Shown: in pieces, positions 1 to 8,778 of the stretch
Position numbering within the stretch: position 1 is the first letter of the stretch
Layout of the letters: every line of letters starts with the position of its first letter
Assembly (NCBI RefSeq): GCF_000482865.1
Contig: NZ_KI519518.1
Location: 1 to 64,000, forward strand
Direction of reading: 5' to 3'
Length of the DNA: 64,000 nucleotides
Origin: Actinokineospora inagensis DSM 44258
Lineage (GTDB): Bacteria > Actinomycetota > Actinomycetes > Mycobacteriales > Pseudonocardiaceae
Notes under the pieces: generated by a model
The model's database searches: none
What the model was told of the DNA's origin: nothing
Seen by the model: only the letters and a program-made list of their open reading frames with translations
Program-made: the position numbers and the translations under genes

Positions 1-120
1 ACGGGTCCCGGGCGGCCCCCACCCATCCCGGGGGGCGTCCCCGAAGCCAGTCTACCGCCCCACCACCACCACAACCGACCCACGACGTTCCCTGTGGACA
101 CCCACCAGCTTGTGGACAAC
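1..120 (+). repeat. dispersed DnaA-box repeat element, copy A (cut by window start)
   Basis: Bases 1-119 repeat almost exactly 209 bp downstream. The copy holds the hairpin/core block (30-57, GGGGGGCGTCCCC followed by AGCCAGTCTACCG) and then two DnaA-box-like nonamers on the bottom strand (TGTGGACAC at 93-101, TGTGGACAA at 111-119; the reverse complement TTGTCCACA is the streptomycete DnaA-box consensus). The TTGAC block that opens the other copies would lie before base 1, so this copy is probably truncated by the window. No gene is visible in 1-429. Confidence 0.8.
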
Positions 121-172
121 CCCGACCACCCCGGCCGGACACGACCGGCCGACGCCGCGCCGCCACCAACCA

Positions 173-333
173 CCCAATCCAGCGATTGACGCCCCCGCGC
201 CACCCCCATACGGGTCCCGGGCGGCCCCCACCCATCCCGGGGGGCGTCCCCGAAGCCAGTCTACCGCCCCACCACCACCACAACCGACCCACGGCGCTCC
301 CTGTGGACAACCCACCGGCCTGTGGACAACCCG
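173..333 (+). repeat. dispersed DnaA-box repeat element, copy B
   Basis: This is the most complete copy. It has a TTGAC block (173-196, AATCCAGCGATTGACGCCCC), the hairpin/core block at 239-266, and two perfect TGTGGACAA nonamers at 302-310 and 321-329, spaced 19 bp apart. The same order of blocks is seen at 12680-12832 (+) and 27361-27502 (-). It lies downstream of rplL and contains no supportable ORF. Whether it is a DnaA-binding site, a small non-autonomous mobile element or a structured RNA is not decidable here. Confidence 0.8.
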
Positions 334-380
334 GCTCGCGCAAGGCGGATCCCGAACCGCAACCCGGCAGGCCGGAAACG

Positions 381-420
381 CCGCGAGGCCCGACACCACA
401 CCGGGTGTCGGGCCTCGCGG
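381..420 (-). terminator. rplJ-rplL operon terminator
   Basis: Perfect 17-bp inverted repeat (381-397 with 404-420) around a 6-nt loop, starting 10 bp past the rplL stop. There is no clear U-tract, as is common for actinobacterial I-shaped terminators. Confidence 0.85.
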
Positions 421-429
421 GAAAGCGAA

Positions 430-816
430 CTACTTGACGGCGACCTTGGCGCCCGCGGCCTCGAGCTTCTCCTTGGCGGCCTCGGCGGCCTCCTTGGCGA
501 CCTTCTCCAGGACGGCCTTCGGGGCGGCCTCGACCAGCTCCTTGGCCTCCTTCAGGCCAAGGCCGGAGACGATCTCGCGGACGACCTTGATGACCTGGAT
601 CTTCTTGTCCCCGGCGGACTCCAGGACGACGTCGAACTCGTCCTGCTCCTCGACGGCCTCGGCGGCGGCCGGGGCACCCGCGACGGCGGCGACGGCGACC
701 GGGGCGGCGGCGGTGACCTCGAAGGTCTCCTCGAACTGCTTCACGAAGCCGGACAGCTCGAGGAGGGTCATCTCCTTGAACGCGTCGAGCAGCTCGTCGG
801 TGCTGAGCTTCGCCAT
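430..816 (-). CDS. rplL: 50S ribosomal protein L7/L12
   Basis: Stalk protein of the large ribosomal subunit, which recruits translational GTPases. The 128-residue product has the family layout: an N-terminal dimerisation segment (about 1-35, [20 protein letters not shown]), an Ala/Pro hinge (about 36-57) and the globular C-terminal domain (about 60-128) with the conserved [14 protein letters not shown] helix. Length is normal. It is the last gene of the rplJ-rplL operon, 61 bp behind rplJ, and a strong hairpin follows the stop. Expression is probably set by the L10 leader upstream of rplJ plus its own ribosome binding site (an AGGAA-type sequence before the ATG). The identification is secure. 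Confidence 0.98.
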   Translation of the reverse strand: MAKLSTDELLDAFKEMTLLELSGFVKQFEETFEVTAAAPVAVAAVAGAPAAAEAVEEQDEFDVVLESAGDKKIQVIKVVREIVSGLGLKEAKELVEAAPKAVLEKVAKEAAEAAKEKLEAAGAKVAVK

Positions 817-877
817 GGTGGCGTTCCTTTCACTGACACACCCGGGCTAGCGGGCGCGGATCTTCCGGGTGGGTACT

Positions 878-1432
878 TCAGCTCTCGGCTGCGGCGTCCT
901 CGGCGGGCGCGCCGCCCTCGGCGGCGCGCTTCTCCTGCAGGGCCGCGGCAAGGCGGGCGATCTGCGAGGCCGGGGCGTTGAACAGCCCGGCGGCCTTGGC
1001 GAGGTTGCCCTTCATCGCGCCCGCCAACTTGGCGAGCAGCACCTCACGGCTGTCGAGGTCGGCGATCTGGTCGACCTCGGCGACGGTGAGCGGGCGGCCT
1101 TCCATGTAGCCGCCCTTGATGACCAGACCCTTGTTGTCCTTCGCGAAGTCACGCAGCGCCTTCGCGGCGTCAACCGGCTCGCCCTCGACGAAGGCGATCG
1201 CGGTCGGGCCGACGAACAGGCTGTCCAGGCCCTGGACCCCCGCGTCAGCGGCGGCCAACTGGACCAGGGTGTTCTTCGCGACGCGGTAGGTCGTGCCAGA
1301 GCCGAGAGCGCGACGCAGCGTGGTGAGCTGGGCCACGGAGAGACCGGTGTACTCGGTGATGACGGTGGCCGAGCTGGAACGGAACTTGTCCGCGATCTCG
1401 GCGACTGCACTCACCTTGTCGGGCTTCGCCAT
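878..1432 (-). CDS. rplJ: 50S ribosomal protein L10
   Basis: Base of the ribosomal stalk: binds 23S rRNA through its N-terminal domain and L7/L12 dimers through its C-terminal helix. The ATG at 1432 was chosen because it begins the conserved N-terminus ([17 protein letters not shown]) and has GGAGG 7 nt upstream; the longer open frame reads through the leader RNA and is not plausible protein. The product is 184 residues, with an Ala/Glu-rich C-terminal tail after the L7/L12-binding helix. It is the first gene of the rplJ-rplL operon. In this family L10 represses its own operon by binding the leader, and that leader is recognisable upstream. Confidence 0.97.
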   Translation of the reverse strand: MAKPDKVSAVAEIADKFRSSSATVITEYTGLSVAQLTTLRRALGSGTTYRVAKNTLVQLAAADAGVQGLDSLFVGPTAIAFVEGEPVDAAKALRDFAKDNKGLVIKGGYMEGRPLTVAEVDQIADLDSREVLLAKLAGAMKGNLAKAAGLFNAPASQIARLAAALQEKRAAEGGAPAEDAAAES

Positions 1433-1439
1433 GGGTCGC

Positions 1440-1626
1440 CTCCTCTCGTGTTCGGTCGCAGGCCGACCCAGGAGACGAGAAACGCCCCGGCGCAGAACGG
1501 CACGGGGCGTGGCGGGCGGCGCGAGCCACCCGGTTGATCCGTGTCCTCCTGCGCGGGCCGCCCACATCTCGGTGGGACCTTCGCCTCCCGTTCGCACGGG
1601 AGGGACCAGCGGTCTTCGGTGAACCG
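1440..1626 (-). ncRNA. ribosomal protein L10 leader
   Basis: Read on the minus strand, the 5' region has the L10-leader signature: CGAAGACCGCTGGTCC (complement of 1603-1617) followed by a 7-bp stem-loop (1584-1590 with 1597-1603). Farther down, a GC hairpin (1483-1489 with 1503-1509) is followed by TTTCTCGTCT, which could act as attenuator. Autogenous control by the L10-(L7/L12) complex is established for this RNA family; its action here is inferred from sequence and position. Confidence 0.85.
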
Positions 1627-1632
1627 GGGACA

Positions 1633-1662
1633 AGCGTACGCCCGGGTCGGCGCGGGCTCCAA
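1633..1662 (-). promoter_or_regulatory. rplJ-rplL promoter
   Basis: On the minus strand: -35 TTGGAG (1657-1662), an 18-bp spacer and -10 TACGCT (1633-1638), placing the start just upstream of the L10 leader. It fits a housekeeping sigma-70 promoter. It lies within 40 bp of the divergent gene starting at 1696. Confidence 0.6.
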
Positions 1663-1695
1663 ACCGGGGTCGACGGACACGGCATGATGTGTGCC

Positions 1696-2466
1696 ATGGT
1701 CGATCACGAGCCGCCGGACCCCGACCAGCACGCCGGACCGCCCGCGCTCCGGCCGAGCCACCCGCCCGCCGCGCCGCCCCCGATCCAGCCCGGCCCGCCG
1801 CCGGTCCACCCCGGACCGGCGCCGCTGCCGCCGGACCAGGAGCAGTGGCGGCAGTTCCAGGAGTTCCAACGGTTCCAGGAGTTCCAGCGCGCCAACCCGC
1901 CGCGCAGACCGCGCCCACGGTGGCTGCGGATCCTGCTGCACCGCTGGTTCCGCAGGCTGGCCTTCCTGCTCGTGGTGATCTTGGCGATCTCCTGGACGTA
2001 CCAGCACTTCTTCGGCGGCCCCGACCCGGACCTCCCCGCCTCCCAAACTGGCGGCGGCAAAACCCACCGCACAGTCCTGTTCGCGACATCGCCGAAAGAA
2101 GCCGTCCGCGCCCTCTACGACAACGTCGCCCAGGACGTCCTCCCCGACGCGTGCACCCGCTTCGAGACGCAAGAGGTCGAGGACCAGTTCGCCCGCCACT
2201 TCAACGCCCCCGACTGCCCCACCGCCATCCAACGCCTGCACGCCGAGGTCACCCACGTCAACGACTACGCGGAACCCCGGTTCCCGGTCACCATGGACCT
2301 CGCCCCCCGCGCCGACGGCACCGTCGTGATCAGCTCGTGCGCCATGCAGGTCACCAGCGGCCCCCACCTCGGCCGCTTCACCCTGCACATCATCCCCGGC
2401 TCCCGCGCCGACCAGTGGACCATCAGCCACCACGACGCCGAACCCGACCCGTGCCCGAAGAACTGA
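1696..2466 (+). CDS. proline-rich single-pass membrane protein of unknown function
   Basis: No function is assigned. The 256-residue product begins with a long Pro-rich cytoplasmic-looking segment (about 1-75), then a Gln/Phe-rich stretch with repeated FQEFQR, a basic patch (RRPRPRWLR), one transmembrane helix (about 95-113, [13 protein letters not shown]) and an extracytoplasmic domain of about 135 residues with four cysteines. That domain resembles the small secreted domains often fused to a Pro-rich N-terminus in actinobacteria. The start is uncertain: ATG codons at 1684, 1687 and 1696 are in frame and none has a good ribosome binding site. It diverges from rplJ and is flanked by ribosomal genes without belonging to their operon. 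Confidence 0.75.
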   Translation: MVDHEPPDPDQHAGPPALRPSHPPAAPPPIQPGPPPVHPGPAPLPPDQEQWRQFQEFQRFQEFQRANPPRRPRPRWLRILLHRWFRRLAFLLVVILAISWTYQHFFGGPDPDLPASQTGGGKTHRTVLFATSPKEAVRALYDNVAQDVLPDACTRFETQEVEDQFARHFNAPDCPTAIQRLHAEVTHVNDYAEPRFPVTMDLAPRADGTVVISSCAMQVTSGPHLGRFTLHIIPGSRADQWTISHHDAEPDPCPKN

Positions 2467-2494
2467 CCGAGCGACCGACTGCTACCACTACACC

Positions 2495-2767
2495 GTGGAC
2501 GATGCACTGACCAGCGTCTTGGACGCGGGTGACAGTCGGCGCGCGAGCCGTGAACGACTCCGAACAGCGGGACTCCTGCTCGTTCCCGAGGTGACCGGCC
2601 AGGTGCCGACACGCGAAGAGGTGCTCGCCGCGGGCGCGGAATCCGGCGACTCCGTAAGCAAGGCACTCGAGGGGAACGGGCAAACCGGTGATCACCTGAA
2701 GTCGAGCGGATCACCTGTCAGGGTGACTAAGCCAGAAGGTGGACGGGAAGCCCAGACCACGGCATGA
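2495..2767 (+). CDS. possible small hypothetical protein (weak)
   Basis: An open frame of 90 codons from a GTG, with no convincing ribosome binding site. The N-terminal half (LDAGDSRRASRERLRTAGLL) reads like a small charged helical protein, but the C-terminal third is low quality and third-position GC is lower than in neighbouring genes. No family is recognised. It may be chance or a decayed gene in the 337-bp gap between two small membrane-protein genes. Confidence 0.2.
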   Translation: MDDALTSVLDAGDSRRASRERLRTAGLLLVPEVTGQVPTREEVLAAGAESGDSVSKALEGNGQTGDHLKSSGSPVRVTKPEGGREAQTTA

Positions 2768-2803
2768 CTCGATCGCAGTCCGCCGTTGCCTACCGTGCTC
2801 GGT

Positions 2804-3028
2804 ATGGATGAGCGGGGGTATGACGGGCTGCAGGCGGTCGTGTTCCTGGCCGGGATCTACGAGGGCGTGTTGCCGTTCGTGTCGAAGGTGTTCGGGTGGG
2901 AGCCGATGTTGGCGCTTCCATTGCGGTTGCCGGGGCCGTTGTGGTGGATCGTGGCGGGGGCGGCGGTCGTGGTGTGCGTGACGTTGTTGGAGTTGTTGGA
3001 CCGGGGCAAGAAGAAGGCCCGGCAATGA
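2804..3028 (+). CDS. small two-helix membrane protein, unknown function
   Basis: A 74-residue product with two hydrophobic segments (about 8-25, LQAVVFLAGIYEGVLPFV, and about 45-63, LWWIVAGAAVVVCVTLLEL) and a basic C-terminal tail (DRGKKKARQ), so probably two membrane spans with cytoplasmic ends. The ATG at 2804 is preferred over 2786 because TACCGT lies 7 bp upstream, the geometry of a leaderless actinobacterial promoter. It is convergent with rplA and shares a bidirectional terminator with it. No family is recognised. Confidence 0.6.
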   Translation: MDERGYDGLQAVVFLAGIYEGVLPFVSKVFGWEPMLALPLRLPGPLWWIVAGAAVVVCVTLLELLDRGKKKARQ

Positions 3029-3029
3029 G

Positions 3030-3059
3030 AAACGGCCCCCACCGCGGTGGGGGCCGTTT
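3030..3059. terminator. bidirectional terminator between the small membrane gene and rplA
   Basis: A 30-nt perfect palindrome (arms 3030-3044 and 3045-3059, GGCCCCCACC/GGTGGGGGCC core) with A-run and T-run flanks. It begins at the stop of the plus-strand gene and lies 12 bp past the rplA stop. Confidence 0.9.
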
Positions 3060-3071
3060 TCCGAGCTACAG

Positions 3072-3797
3072 TCAGGAAGCCGGGGTGGCGTCCTCTTCGA
3101 GGAGGTTCCGCAGCTTCGCCGGGTCGACCGGGATGCCGGGGCCCATGGTGGTGGAGAAGGTGACCTTCTTCAGGTAGCGGCCCTTGGCGGCGGACGGCTT
3201 GGCCCGCAGCACCTCGTCCAGGGCGGCCGCGTAGTTCTCGACCAGCTTGGCCTGGTCGAAGGAGACCTTGCCGATCACCAGGTGCAGGTTGGACTGCTTG
3301 TCCACCCGGAAGTTGATCTTGCCGCCCTTGATCTCGTTGATCGCCTTGGTGACGTCGGGGGTCACCGTGCCGGTCTTCGGGTTGGGCATCAGGCCGCGCG
3401 GGCCGAGGATGCGGGCGATCCGACCGACCTTGGCCATCTGGTCCGGGGTGGCGATCGCGGCGTCGAACTCGAGCCAGCCGCCCTGGATGCGCTCGATCAG
3501 GTCTTCGGAGCCGACCGCGTCGGCACCGGCGGCCTCGGCCTCGGCGGCCTTGTCGCCGGTGGCGAAGACGATGACGCGGGCGGTCTTGCCGGTGCCGTGC
3601 GGCAGGTTGACGGTGCCGCGGACCATCTGGTCGGCCTTGCGCGGGTCGACGCCGAGCCGGATGGCGACCTCGACGGTCGCGTCCAGCTTGACCTTGGAGG
3701 TCTCCTGGGCGAGCTTGGCGGCCTCGAGCGGGGTGTAGAGCCGCTCGCGGTCGATCAGCTCGGCGGCCTGCCGGTAGGCCTTGCTGCGCTTTGCCAT
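3072..3797 (-). CDS. rplA: 50S ribosomal protein L1
   Basis: Large-subunit protein of the L1 stalk that contacts 23S rRNA near the E site. The 241-residue product is full length and carries the L1 signature [22 protein letters not shown] (about 126-147) and the conserved C-terminal [21 protein letters not shown] block. The start ATG (3797) has AGGAA upstream. It lies 109 bp behind rplK in the usual secE-nusG-rplK-rplA order, and transcription ends at the shared palindrome downstream. Confidence 0.98.
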   Translation of the reverse strand: MAKRSKAYRQAAELIDRERLYTPLEAAKLAQETSKVKLDATVEVAIRLGVDPRKADQMVRGTVNLPHGTGKTARVIVFATGDKAAEAEAAGADAVGSEDLIERIQGGWLEFDAAIATPDQMAKVGRIARILGPRGLMPNPKTGTVTPDVTKAINEIKGGKINFRVDKQSNLHLVIGKVSFDQAKLVENYAAALDEVLRAKPSAAKGRYLKKVTFSTTMGPGIPVDPAKLRNLLEEDATPAS

Positions 3798-3906
3798 TGC
3801 TGTTCCTTACGAAGTGTGTGTGCGGCCGGTCGGGAAGCGGACCCGCCGCGCGCGGATCAGTTGTGGTGCGGGCCAGCGCGTGGCCCTCCCACGTGGTGCT
3901 GGGGTC

Positions 3907-4338
3907 TTATTCGACCGTGATGCCCATCGACCGTGCGGTGCCCGCGATGATCTTCGCGGCCTGCTCGATGTCGACGGCGTTGAGGTCGGTCTTCTTGGTC
4001 TCGGCGATCTCGCGCACCTGGTCCCAGGTCACCTTGGCGACCTTGAGGCGGTGCGGCTCAGCCGAACCCTTGGCGACACCGGCGGCCTTGAGCAGCAGCT
4101 TCGCGGCGGGCGGGGTCTTCAGCTTGAAGTCGAACGAGCGGTCTTCGTACACGGAGATCTCGACCGGGATGACGGTCCCGCGCTGGGCCTCGGTCGCGGC
4201 GTTGTACGCCTTGCAGAACTCCATGATGTTGACGCCGTGCTGGCCGAGCGCGGGGCCGACCGGCGGCGCCGGGTTCGCCTGGCCCGCGGTGATCTGCAGC
4301 TTGATGATCGCCGCGAGCTTCTTCTTCTTGGGGGGCAT
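3907..4338 (-). CDS. rplK: 50S ribosomal protein L11
   Basis: Component of the GTPase-associated centre; binds 23S rRNA and is the thiostrepton-site protein. The 143-residue product starts [19 protein letters not shown] and contains the N-terminal Pro-rich domain ([19 protein letters not shown], about 24-42) and the rRNA-binding C-terminal domain ending in [11 protein letters not shown]. The start ATG at 4338 is the canonical one; the longer open frame would translate the nusG-rplK spacer. It sits 112 bp after nusG. Confidence 0.97.
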   Translation of the reverse strand: MPPKKKKLAAIIKLQITAGQANPAPPVGPALGQHGVNIMEFCKAYNAATEAQRGTVIPVEISVYEDRSFDFKLKTPPAAKLLLKAAGVAKGSAEPHRLKVAKVTWDQVREIAETKKTDLNAVDIEQAAKIIAGTARSMGITVE

Positions 4339-4450
4339 CTCGTGCTTCCTTAGTGCTTCCGGTGTGCGGCGCGCACGGCGCCGCGGTGGACATACCCAGG
4401 ACGAATGGCCGCGTCCCGGTATGTCTGCCCGGCCCGATCGCTCGGACCGG

Positions 4451-5764
<1,314 letters not shown>

Positions 5765-5807
5765 TTACCCGGCCCGGCGCGGGGTCAGCCGGACCGGACG
5801 ACAAACG

Positions 5808-5880
<73 letters not shown>

Positions 5881-6037
5881 TCGCACCCCACCGACTCTAC
5901 CCGGTGGACCACGTTCGGACGCACTCCACTATCCCCACCGAACGACGCATGGGGACTGTCGAGGCGTTCCAAGCACGGAAGCATACGGTACCCGCTTCCC
6001 GGCGCCGAAATCGAGTCCCGATCACGGCCCTGACCTG

Positions 6038-6074
6038 CCGGTTCGCCGCGGTGATGGAGATCACGGCGAACCGG
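6038..6074 (-). terminator. terminator after the aminotransferase gene
   Basis: Perfect 11-bp inverted repeat (CCGGTTCGCCG at 6038-6048 with 6064-6074), starting 13 bp past the stop of the gene at 6087. No T-tract. It separates the hadAB-aminotransferase unit from tRNA-Trp-secE. Confidence 0.6.
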
Positions 6075-6086
6075 CCGGACCGATCT

Positions 6087-7184
6087 TCAGGCGTCCAGCG
6101 ACCGGACGGCGGCGGCGAGTCGGGCGATGCCCTCGTCGATCTCGTCGGCGCGGACCCCGGAGAAGGCGAGGCGCATGGTCGAGTGGCCGCCGTCGAGGAG
6201 GAAGTCGGTGCCCTTCACGAAGGTCACCCCGCGCTCCTCCGCGGCGGGCAGCAGCTTGGCCACGTCCACCGTCTCCGGCAGTTCGACCCACATGAAGTAG
6301 CCGCCCTCGGGGGCGGTGAACTTCGCCTCGGGCAGGTGCCTGGCCAGCGAGTCGCACAGCACGCGGACCCGCTCGGCCAGCGCGGCGTTGACGTTGCCGA
6401 CCGCGTCGGTGAACCGGCCGCCGATGCTGAACTGGTGGACGATCGCCTGGGCCAGCATGTTCGGCGAGATGTAGGTGTTGGTCGCCGCCACCCGGATCTT
6501 GTCGACCAGGTCGGCCGGACCGACCAGGTAGCCGACCCGGGTGCCCGGCGCGACCGTCTTGGAGTACGAGCTGGCGTAGACCACCCGGCCGCGGCCGCCG
6601 TCGAGTTCCAGCATGGTCGGCAGCGACTCGCCAGCGAACCGGATCTTGACGTACGGGTCGTCCTCGAAGATCAGGAAGTCGTACCGCTCGGCCAGCTCCA
6701 GCAGCCGCTCGCGCTTGGCCAGGCTCAGCGTGTACCCGGCCGGGTTCTGGAAGTTCGGGATGATGTGCGCGAAGGTCGGCCGCAGCCCACCCTCCAGCAA
6801 CCCCGCGAGCTCCTCGGTGTCGATGCCGTCGACCTGCAGCGAGACCGGGCGCACGTCGGCCTGGCGCTGGCGCAGGCCGAGCAGGGTGCGGTCGTAGGTC
6901 GGCCGCTCGACCACCACCGGCCGACCGGCGACGACGAGCTGGTCGAACAGGAACGCGTCCGCCTGCATCGACCCGTTGGTGACCAGCACCTGGTTCTCGG
7001 TGACGCCGTGCTGCTCGGCGAGCAGCTTGCGCAGCGGGGGGTAACCGACCGCGGTGCCGTAGCCGAGCGCGGCGCCGGGGTCCTTGGACAGTGCGGCGTC
7101 CGCGGCGATCTTCAGTCCGTCGACGTCGATGATGTCGATGGAGGGGGCACCGCGGGCGAAGGAGATGAGGTCGTTAGCTGCCAC
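6087..7184 (-). CDS. PLP-dependent aminotransferase, class I/II (2-aminoadipate/aromatic type)
   Basis: Fold-type I aminotransferase of 365 residues, close in pattern to the LysN/MocR-type aminotransferases. Visible landmarks: the GYGTAVGYPPLR block (41-52), substrate/PLP-binding PNFQNPAG (143-150), FEDDPY (173-178), and the PLP-lysine in SSYSKTVAPGTRVGY (K209). The amino donor and acceptor cannot be read from sequence. It follows hadB with a 32-bp gap on the same strand. However, TAGATT lies 6 bp before the GTG start and no Shine-Dalgarno is present, so it may also have its own leaderless promoter. Confidence 0.9.
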   Translation of the reverse strand: MAANDLISFARGAPSIDIIDVDGLKIAADAALSKDPGAALGYGTAVGYPPLRKLLAEQHGVTENQVLVTNGSMQADAFLFDQLVVAGRPVVVERPTYDRTLLGLRQRQADVRPVSLQVDGIDTEELAGLLEGGLRPTFAHIIPNFQNPAGYTLSLAKRERLLELAERYDFLIFEDDPYVKIRFAGESLPTMLELDGGRGRVVYASSYSKTVAPGTRVGYLVGPADLVDKIRVAATNTYISPNMLAQAIVHQFSIGGRFTDAVGNVNAALAERVRVLCDSLARHLPEAKFTAPEGGYFMWVELPETVDVAKLLPAAEERGVTFVKGTDFLLDGGHSTMRLAFSGVRADEIDEGIARLAAAVRSLDA

Positions 7185-7216
7185 ACCCGGAATCTAAACC
7201 AGCCCCGGGCGAGCCC

Positions 7217-7615
7217 TTACGGCCGCACCACCGCGATCGCCTTGCCCAGCACCGCCCGACCCTCGAACTTCGCGGACAGGTCGACCCGGATCGTCCCGTC
7301 GTCGTTCACCGCGCCGACCTTGCCGGACAGCTCGACCAGCGCGCCCTCGTCGTCGTTGGGCACCACGACCGGCCGGGTGAACCGCGCGGTGTAGTCCACC
7401 AGCGCGCCCATGCCCCAGTCGGTCACCACGCGCCCGGCCAGGGCCATGGTCAACATCCCGTGCCCGATGACGTCCGGCAGCCCGACGCCCCTGGCGAACG
7501 CCTCGTTCCAGTGGATCGGGTTGAAGTCCAGCGCCGCCCCCGCGTACTTCACCAGGTCGGCCCGGGTGATCCGCACCCGCAACACCGGCAGCGCGTCGCC
7601 CACCTGCACGCCCAT
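7217..7615 (-). CDS. hadB: (3R)-hydroxyacyl-ACP dehydratase subunit HadB (MaoC-like)
   Basis: Hot-dog-fold dehydratase subunit of 132 residues. The catalytic dyad of the R-hydratase motif is present (D30 and H35 in ALDFNPIHWNEAFA, followed by GLPDVIGHGMLT). In mycobacteria HadB is the catalytic partner of HadA or HadC in FAS-II. Its start overlaps the hadA stop (TGATG), so the pair is translationally coupled. No hadC-like gene follows; an aminotransferase takes that place. A general fatty-acid or polyketide role is more likely than a mycolate-specific one, but this is inference. Confidence 0.88.
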   Translation of the reverse strand: MGVQVGDALPVLRVRITRADLVKYAGAALDFNPIHWNEAFARGVGLPDVIGHGMLTMALAGRVVTDWGMGALVDYTARFTRPVVVPNDDEGALVELSGKVGAVNDDGTIRVDLSAKFEGRAVLGKAIAVVRP

Positions 7616-8073
7616 CAGCCCTGCTCCTCGTCCGTGTCCCGCACGACCAGCAACGCCCGCGTGGTGACCCTCGGTTCGCCGTCCTCGGTGCGGATCTCGG
7701 CCCTGAGCGTGATGAAGTCGTTCCCCGCCCGCCGGGAGATGCTCTCCACCGTCGTCGTCAACGCCAGCCGATCACCCGCGACGACGGGCTGGTGGAAGGT
7801 GAAGCTCTGGTCCCCGTGCACCATCCGGCTGTAGTCCAGCCCCAGCTCGGGGTCGTTCACGATCTTGTTGATCGCCGCCAGGTTCACGATCGTGGTGAAC
7901 GTCGGCGGCGCGACCACGTCGGCGTACCCCAAGGCCCGAGCGGCCTCGACGTCCAGGTACTCCGCCCGTAGATCCCCGATCGCCTCGGCGAACTCCCGGA
8001 TCTTCTCCCGGCCCACCACGTACACCGAGTCCGGCGGGTACTCCCGCCCCACAAACCCCTGCTCCAGCGCCAC
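7615..8073 (-). CDS. hadA: (3R)-hydroxyacyl-ACP dehydratase subunit HadA
   Basis: Hot-dog-fold subunit of 152 residues matching HadA: FVGREYPPDSVYVVGREKIREFAEAIGD at the N-terminus and a VVAPPTFTTIV block. It lacks the D-x-x-P-x-H catalytic dyad seen in HadB, as expected for the substrate-binding partner. It is coupled to hadB by overlapping stop and start, and preceded by rpmG with a terminator hairpin between them. The rpmG-hadA-hadB order is widely conserved in actinobacteria. Confidence 0.88.
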   Translation of the reverse strand: MALEQGFVGREYPPDSVYVVGREKIREFAEAIGDLRAEYLDVEAARALGYADVVAPPTFTTIVNLAAINKIVNDPELGLDYSRMVHGDQSFTFHQPVVAGDRLALTTTVESISRRAGNDFITLRAEIRTEDGEPRVTTRALLVVRDTDEEQG

Positions 8074-8146
8074 GCGGCAACCCTACCCAACCCAAGACAG
8101 CACAAAGGCCACCCCGCACGACGACGAGATGGCCTCCACGCACCCG

Positions 8147-8170
8147 GCGCCCACCCGGCCGGGTGGGCGC
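8147..8170 (-). terminator. hairpin downstream of rpmG
   Basis: A 24-nt perfect palindrome (GCGCCCACCCGG/CCGGGTGGGCGC) 8 bp past the rpmG stop, between rpmG and hadA. Confidence 0.7.
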
Positions 8171-8178
8171 GGACCCGA

Positions 8179-8343
8179 CTAGCGGGTCTCCTTGTGCAGC
8201 TTGTGCGAACCGCAGTTCGGGCAGAACTTCTTCAGCTCGATGCGGTCCGGGTCGTTGCGCCGGTTCTTCTTGGTGATGTAGTTGCGGTGCTTGCAGCTCT
8301 CACACGCCAGCGTGATCTTCGGCCGCACGTCAGTAGAAGCCAC
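8179..8343 (-). CDS. rpmG: 50S ribosomal protein L33
   Basis: A 54-residue ribosomal protein starting at GTG (8343): [18 protein letters not shown] ... [17 protein letters not shown]. Two CxxC pairs (CESC, CPNC) make this the zinc-binding (C+) L33 form. AAGGG lies about 10 nt upstream of the start. Actinobacteria often also encode a zinc-independent paralogue elsewhere under Zur control; none is in this window. It lies between tRNA-Met and hadA on the same strand. Confidence 0.95.
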   Translation of the reverse strand: MASTDVRPKITLACESCKHRNYITKKNRRNDPDRIELKKFCPNCGSHKLHKETR

Positions 8344-8406
8344 AACAACCAGCCCTTCGAAAGATCAACCGAGGTACCCGAGAAGCCAAGGCCCCCCGGC
8401 GGGGGT

Positions 8407-8450
8407 CCGGGGGCTTGCCCCCGGCTGGGGTCTGGGGGTTTGACCCCCAG
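8407..8450. repeat. two consecutive GC hairpins between tRNA-Met and rpmG
   Basis: Two tandem stem-loops with TTG loops: CCGGGGGC-TTG-CCCCCGG (8407-8424) and CTGGGGGT-TTG-ACCCCCAG (8432-8450). They may terminate or process the tRNA transcript before rpmG. Similar G-run/C-run hairpins occur at 16094-16112. Confidence 0.5.
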
Positions 8451-8506
8451 GACAATGACGGAGCGACTTGGTTGGCGCCTTCCGCCAACACACGTCGCCT
8501 ATCGCG

Positions 8507-8579
8507 TAGCGGTGGCCGGACTTGAACCGGCGACACAGCGATTATGAGCCGCTTGCTCTACCGACTGAGCTACACCGCT
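8507..8579 (-). tRNA. tRNA-Met (CAT), elongator type
   Basis: A 73-nt cloverleaf. Acceptor AGCGGTG pairs with CACCGCT, the first pair is A-T as in elongators, the anticodon loop is CTCATAA, and the T arm is CCGGTTCAAGTCCGG. It is 62 bp downstream of tRNA-Thr on the same strand. Confidence 0.94.
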
Positions 8580-8641
8580 ATGACATGGTTCAGGCCGCGC
8601 CACACCGCTGTCGTTCCCGGTGTCTCGCGGCCGAACTGCCG

Positions 8642-8714
8642 AGCCCCTTTACGGAATCGAACCGTAGACCTTCTCCTTACCATGGAGACGCTCTGCCGAC
8701 TGAGCTAAAGGGGC
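8642..8714 (-). tRNA. tRNA-Thr (GGT)
   Basis: A 73-nt cloverleaf. Acceptor GCCCCTT pairs with AAGGGGC, the anticodon stem TCTCC/GGAGA encloses ATGGTAA (anticodon GGT), and the discriminator base is T. It is the first of a tRNA-Thr, tRNA-Met, rpmG run. Confidence 0.94.
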
Positions 8715-8778
8715 CGTGTCCCTGGGGACGTGGAGTACTTTACACAGCTCGTGGTGCAGTTCCAAAACGGGGGGTCGA

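Noticed and set aside
93-329. DnaA boxes as part of a chromosomal origin (oriC)
   Set aside because: Only two box pairs, no AT-rich unwinding region, and no dnaA, dnaN, rpmH or gyrB nearby. The same boxes recur with the same core at distant sites, so a dispersed element explains them better.
2423-2714. Minus-strand frames downstream of the Pro-rich membrane protein
   Set aside because: No ribosome binding site and unlikely composition; they overlap the end of a better-supported gene.
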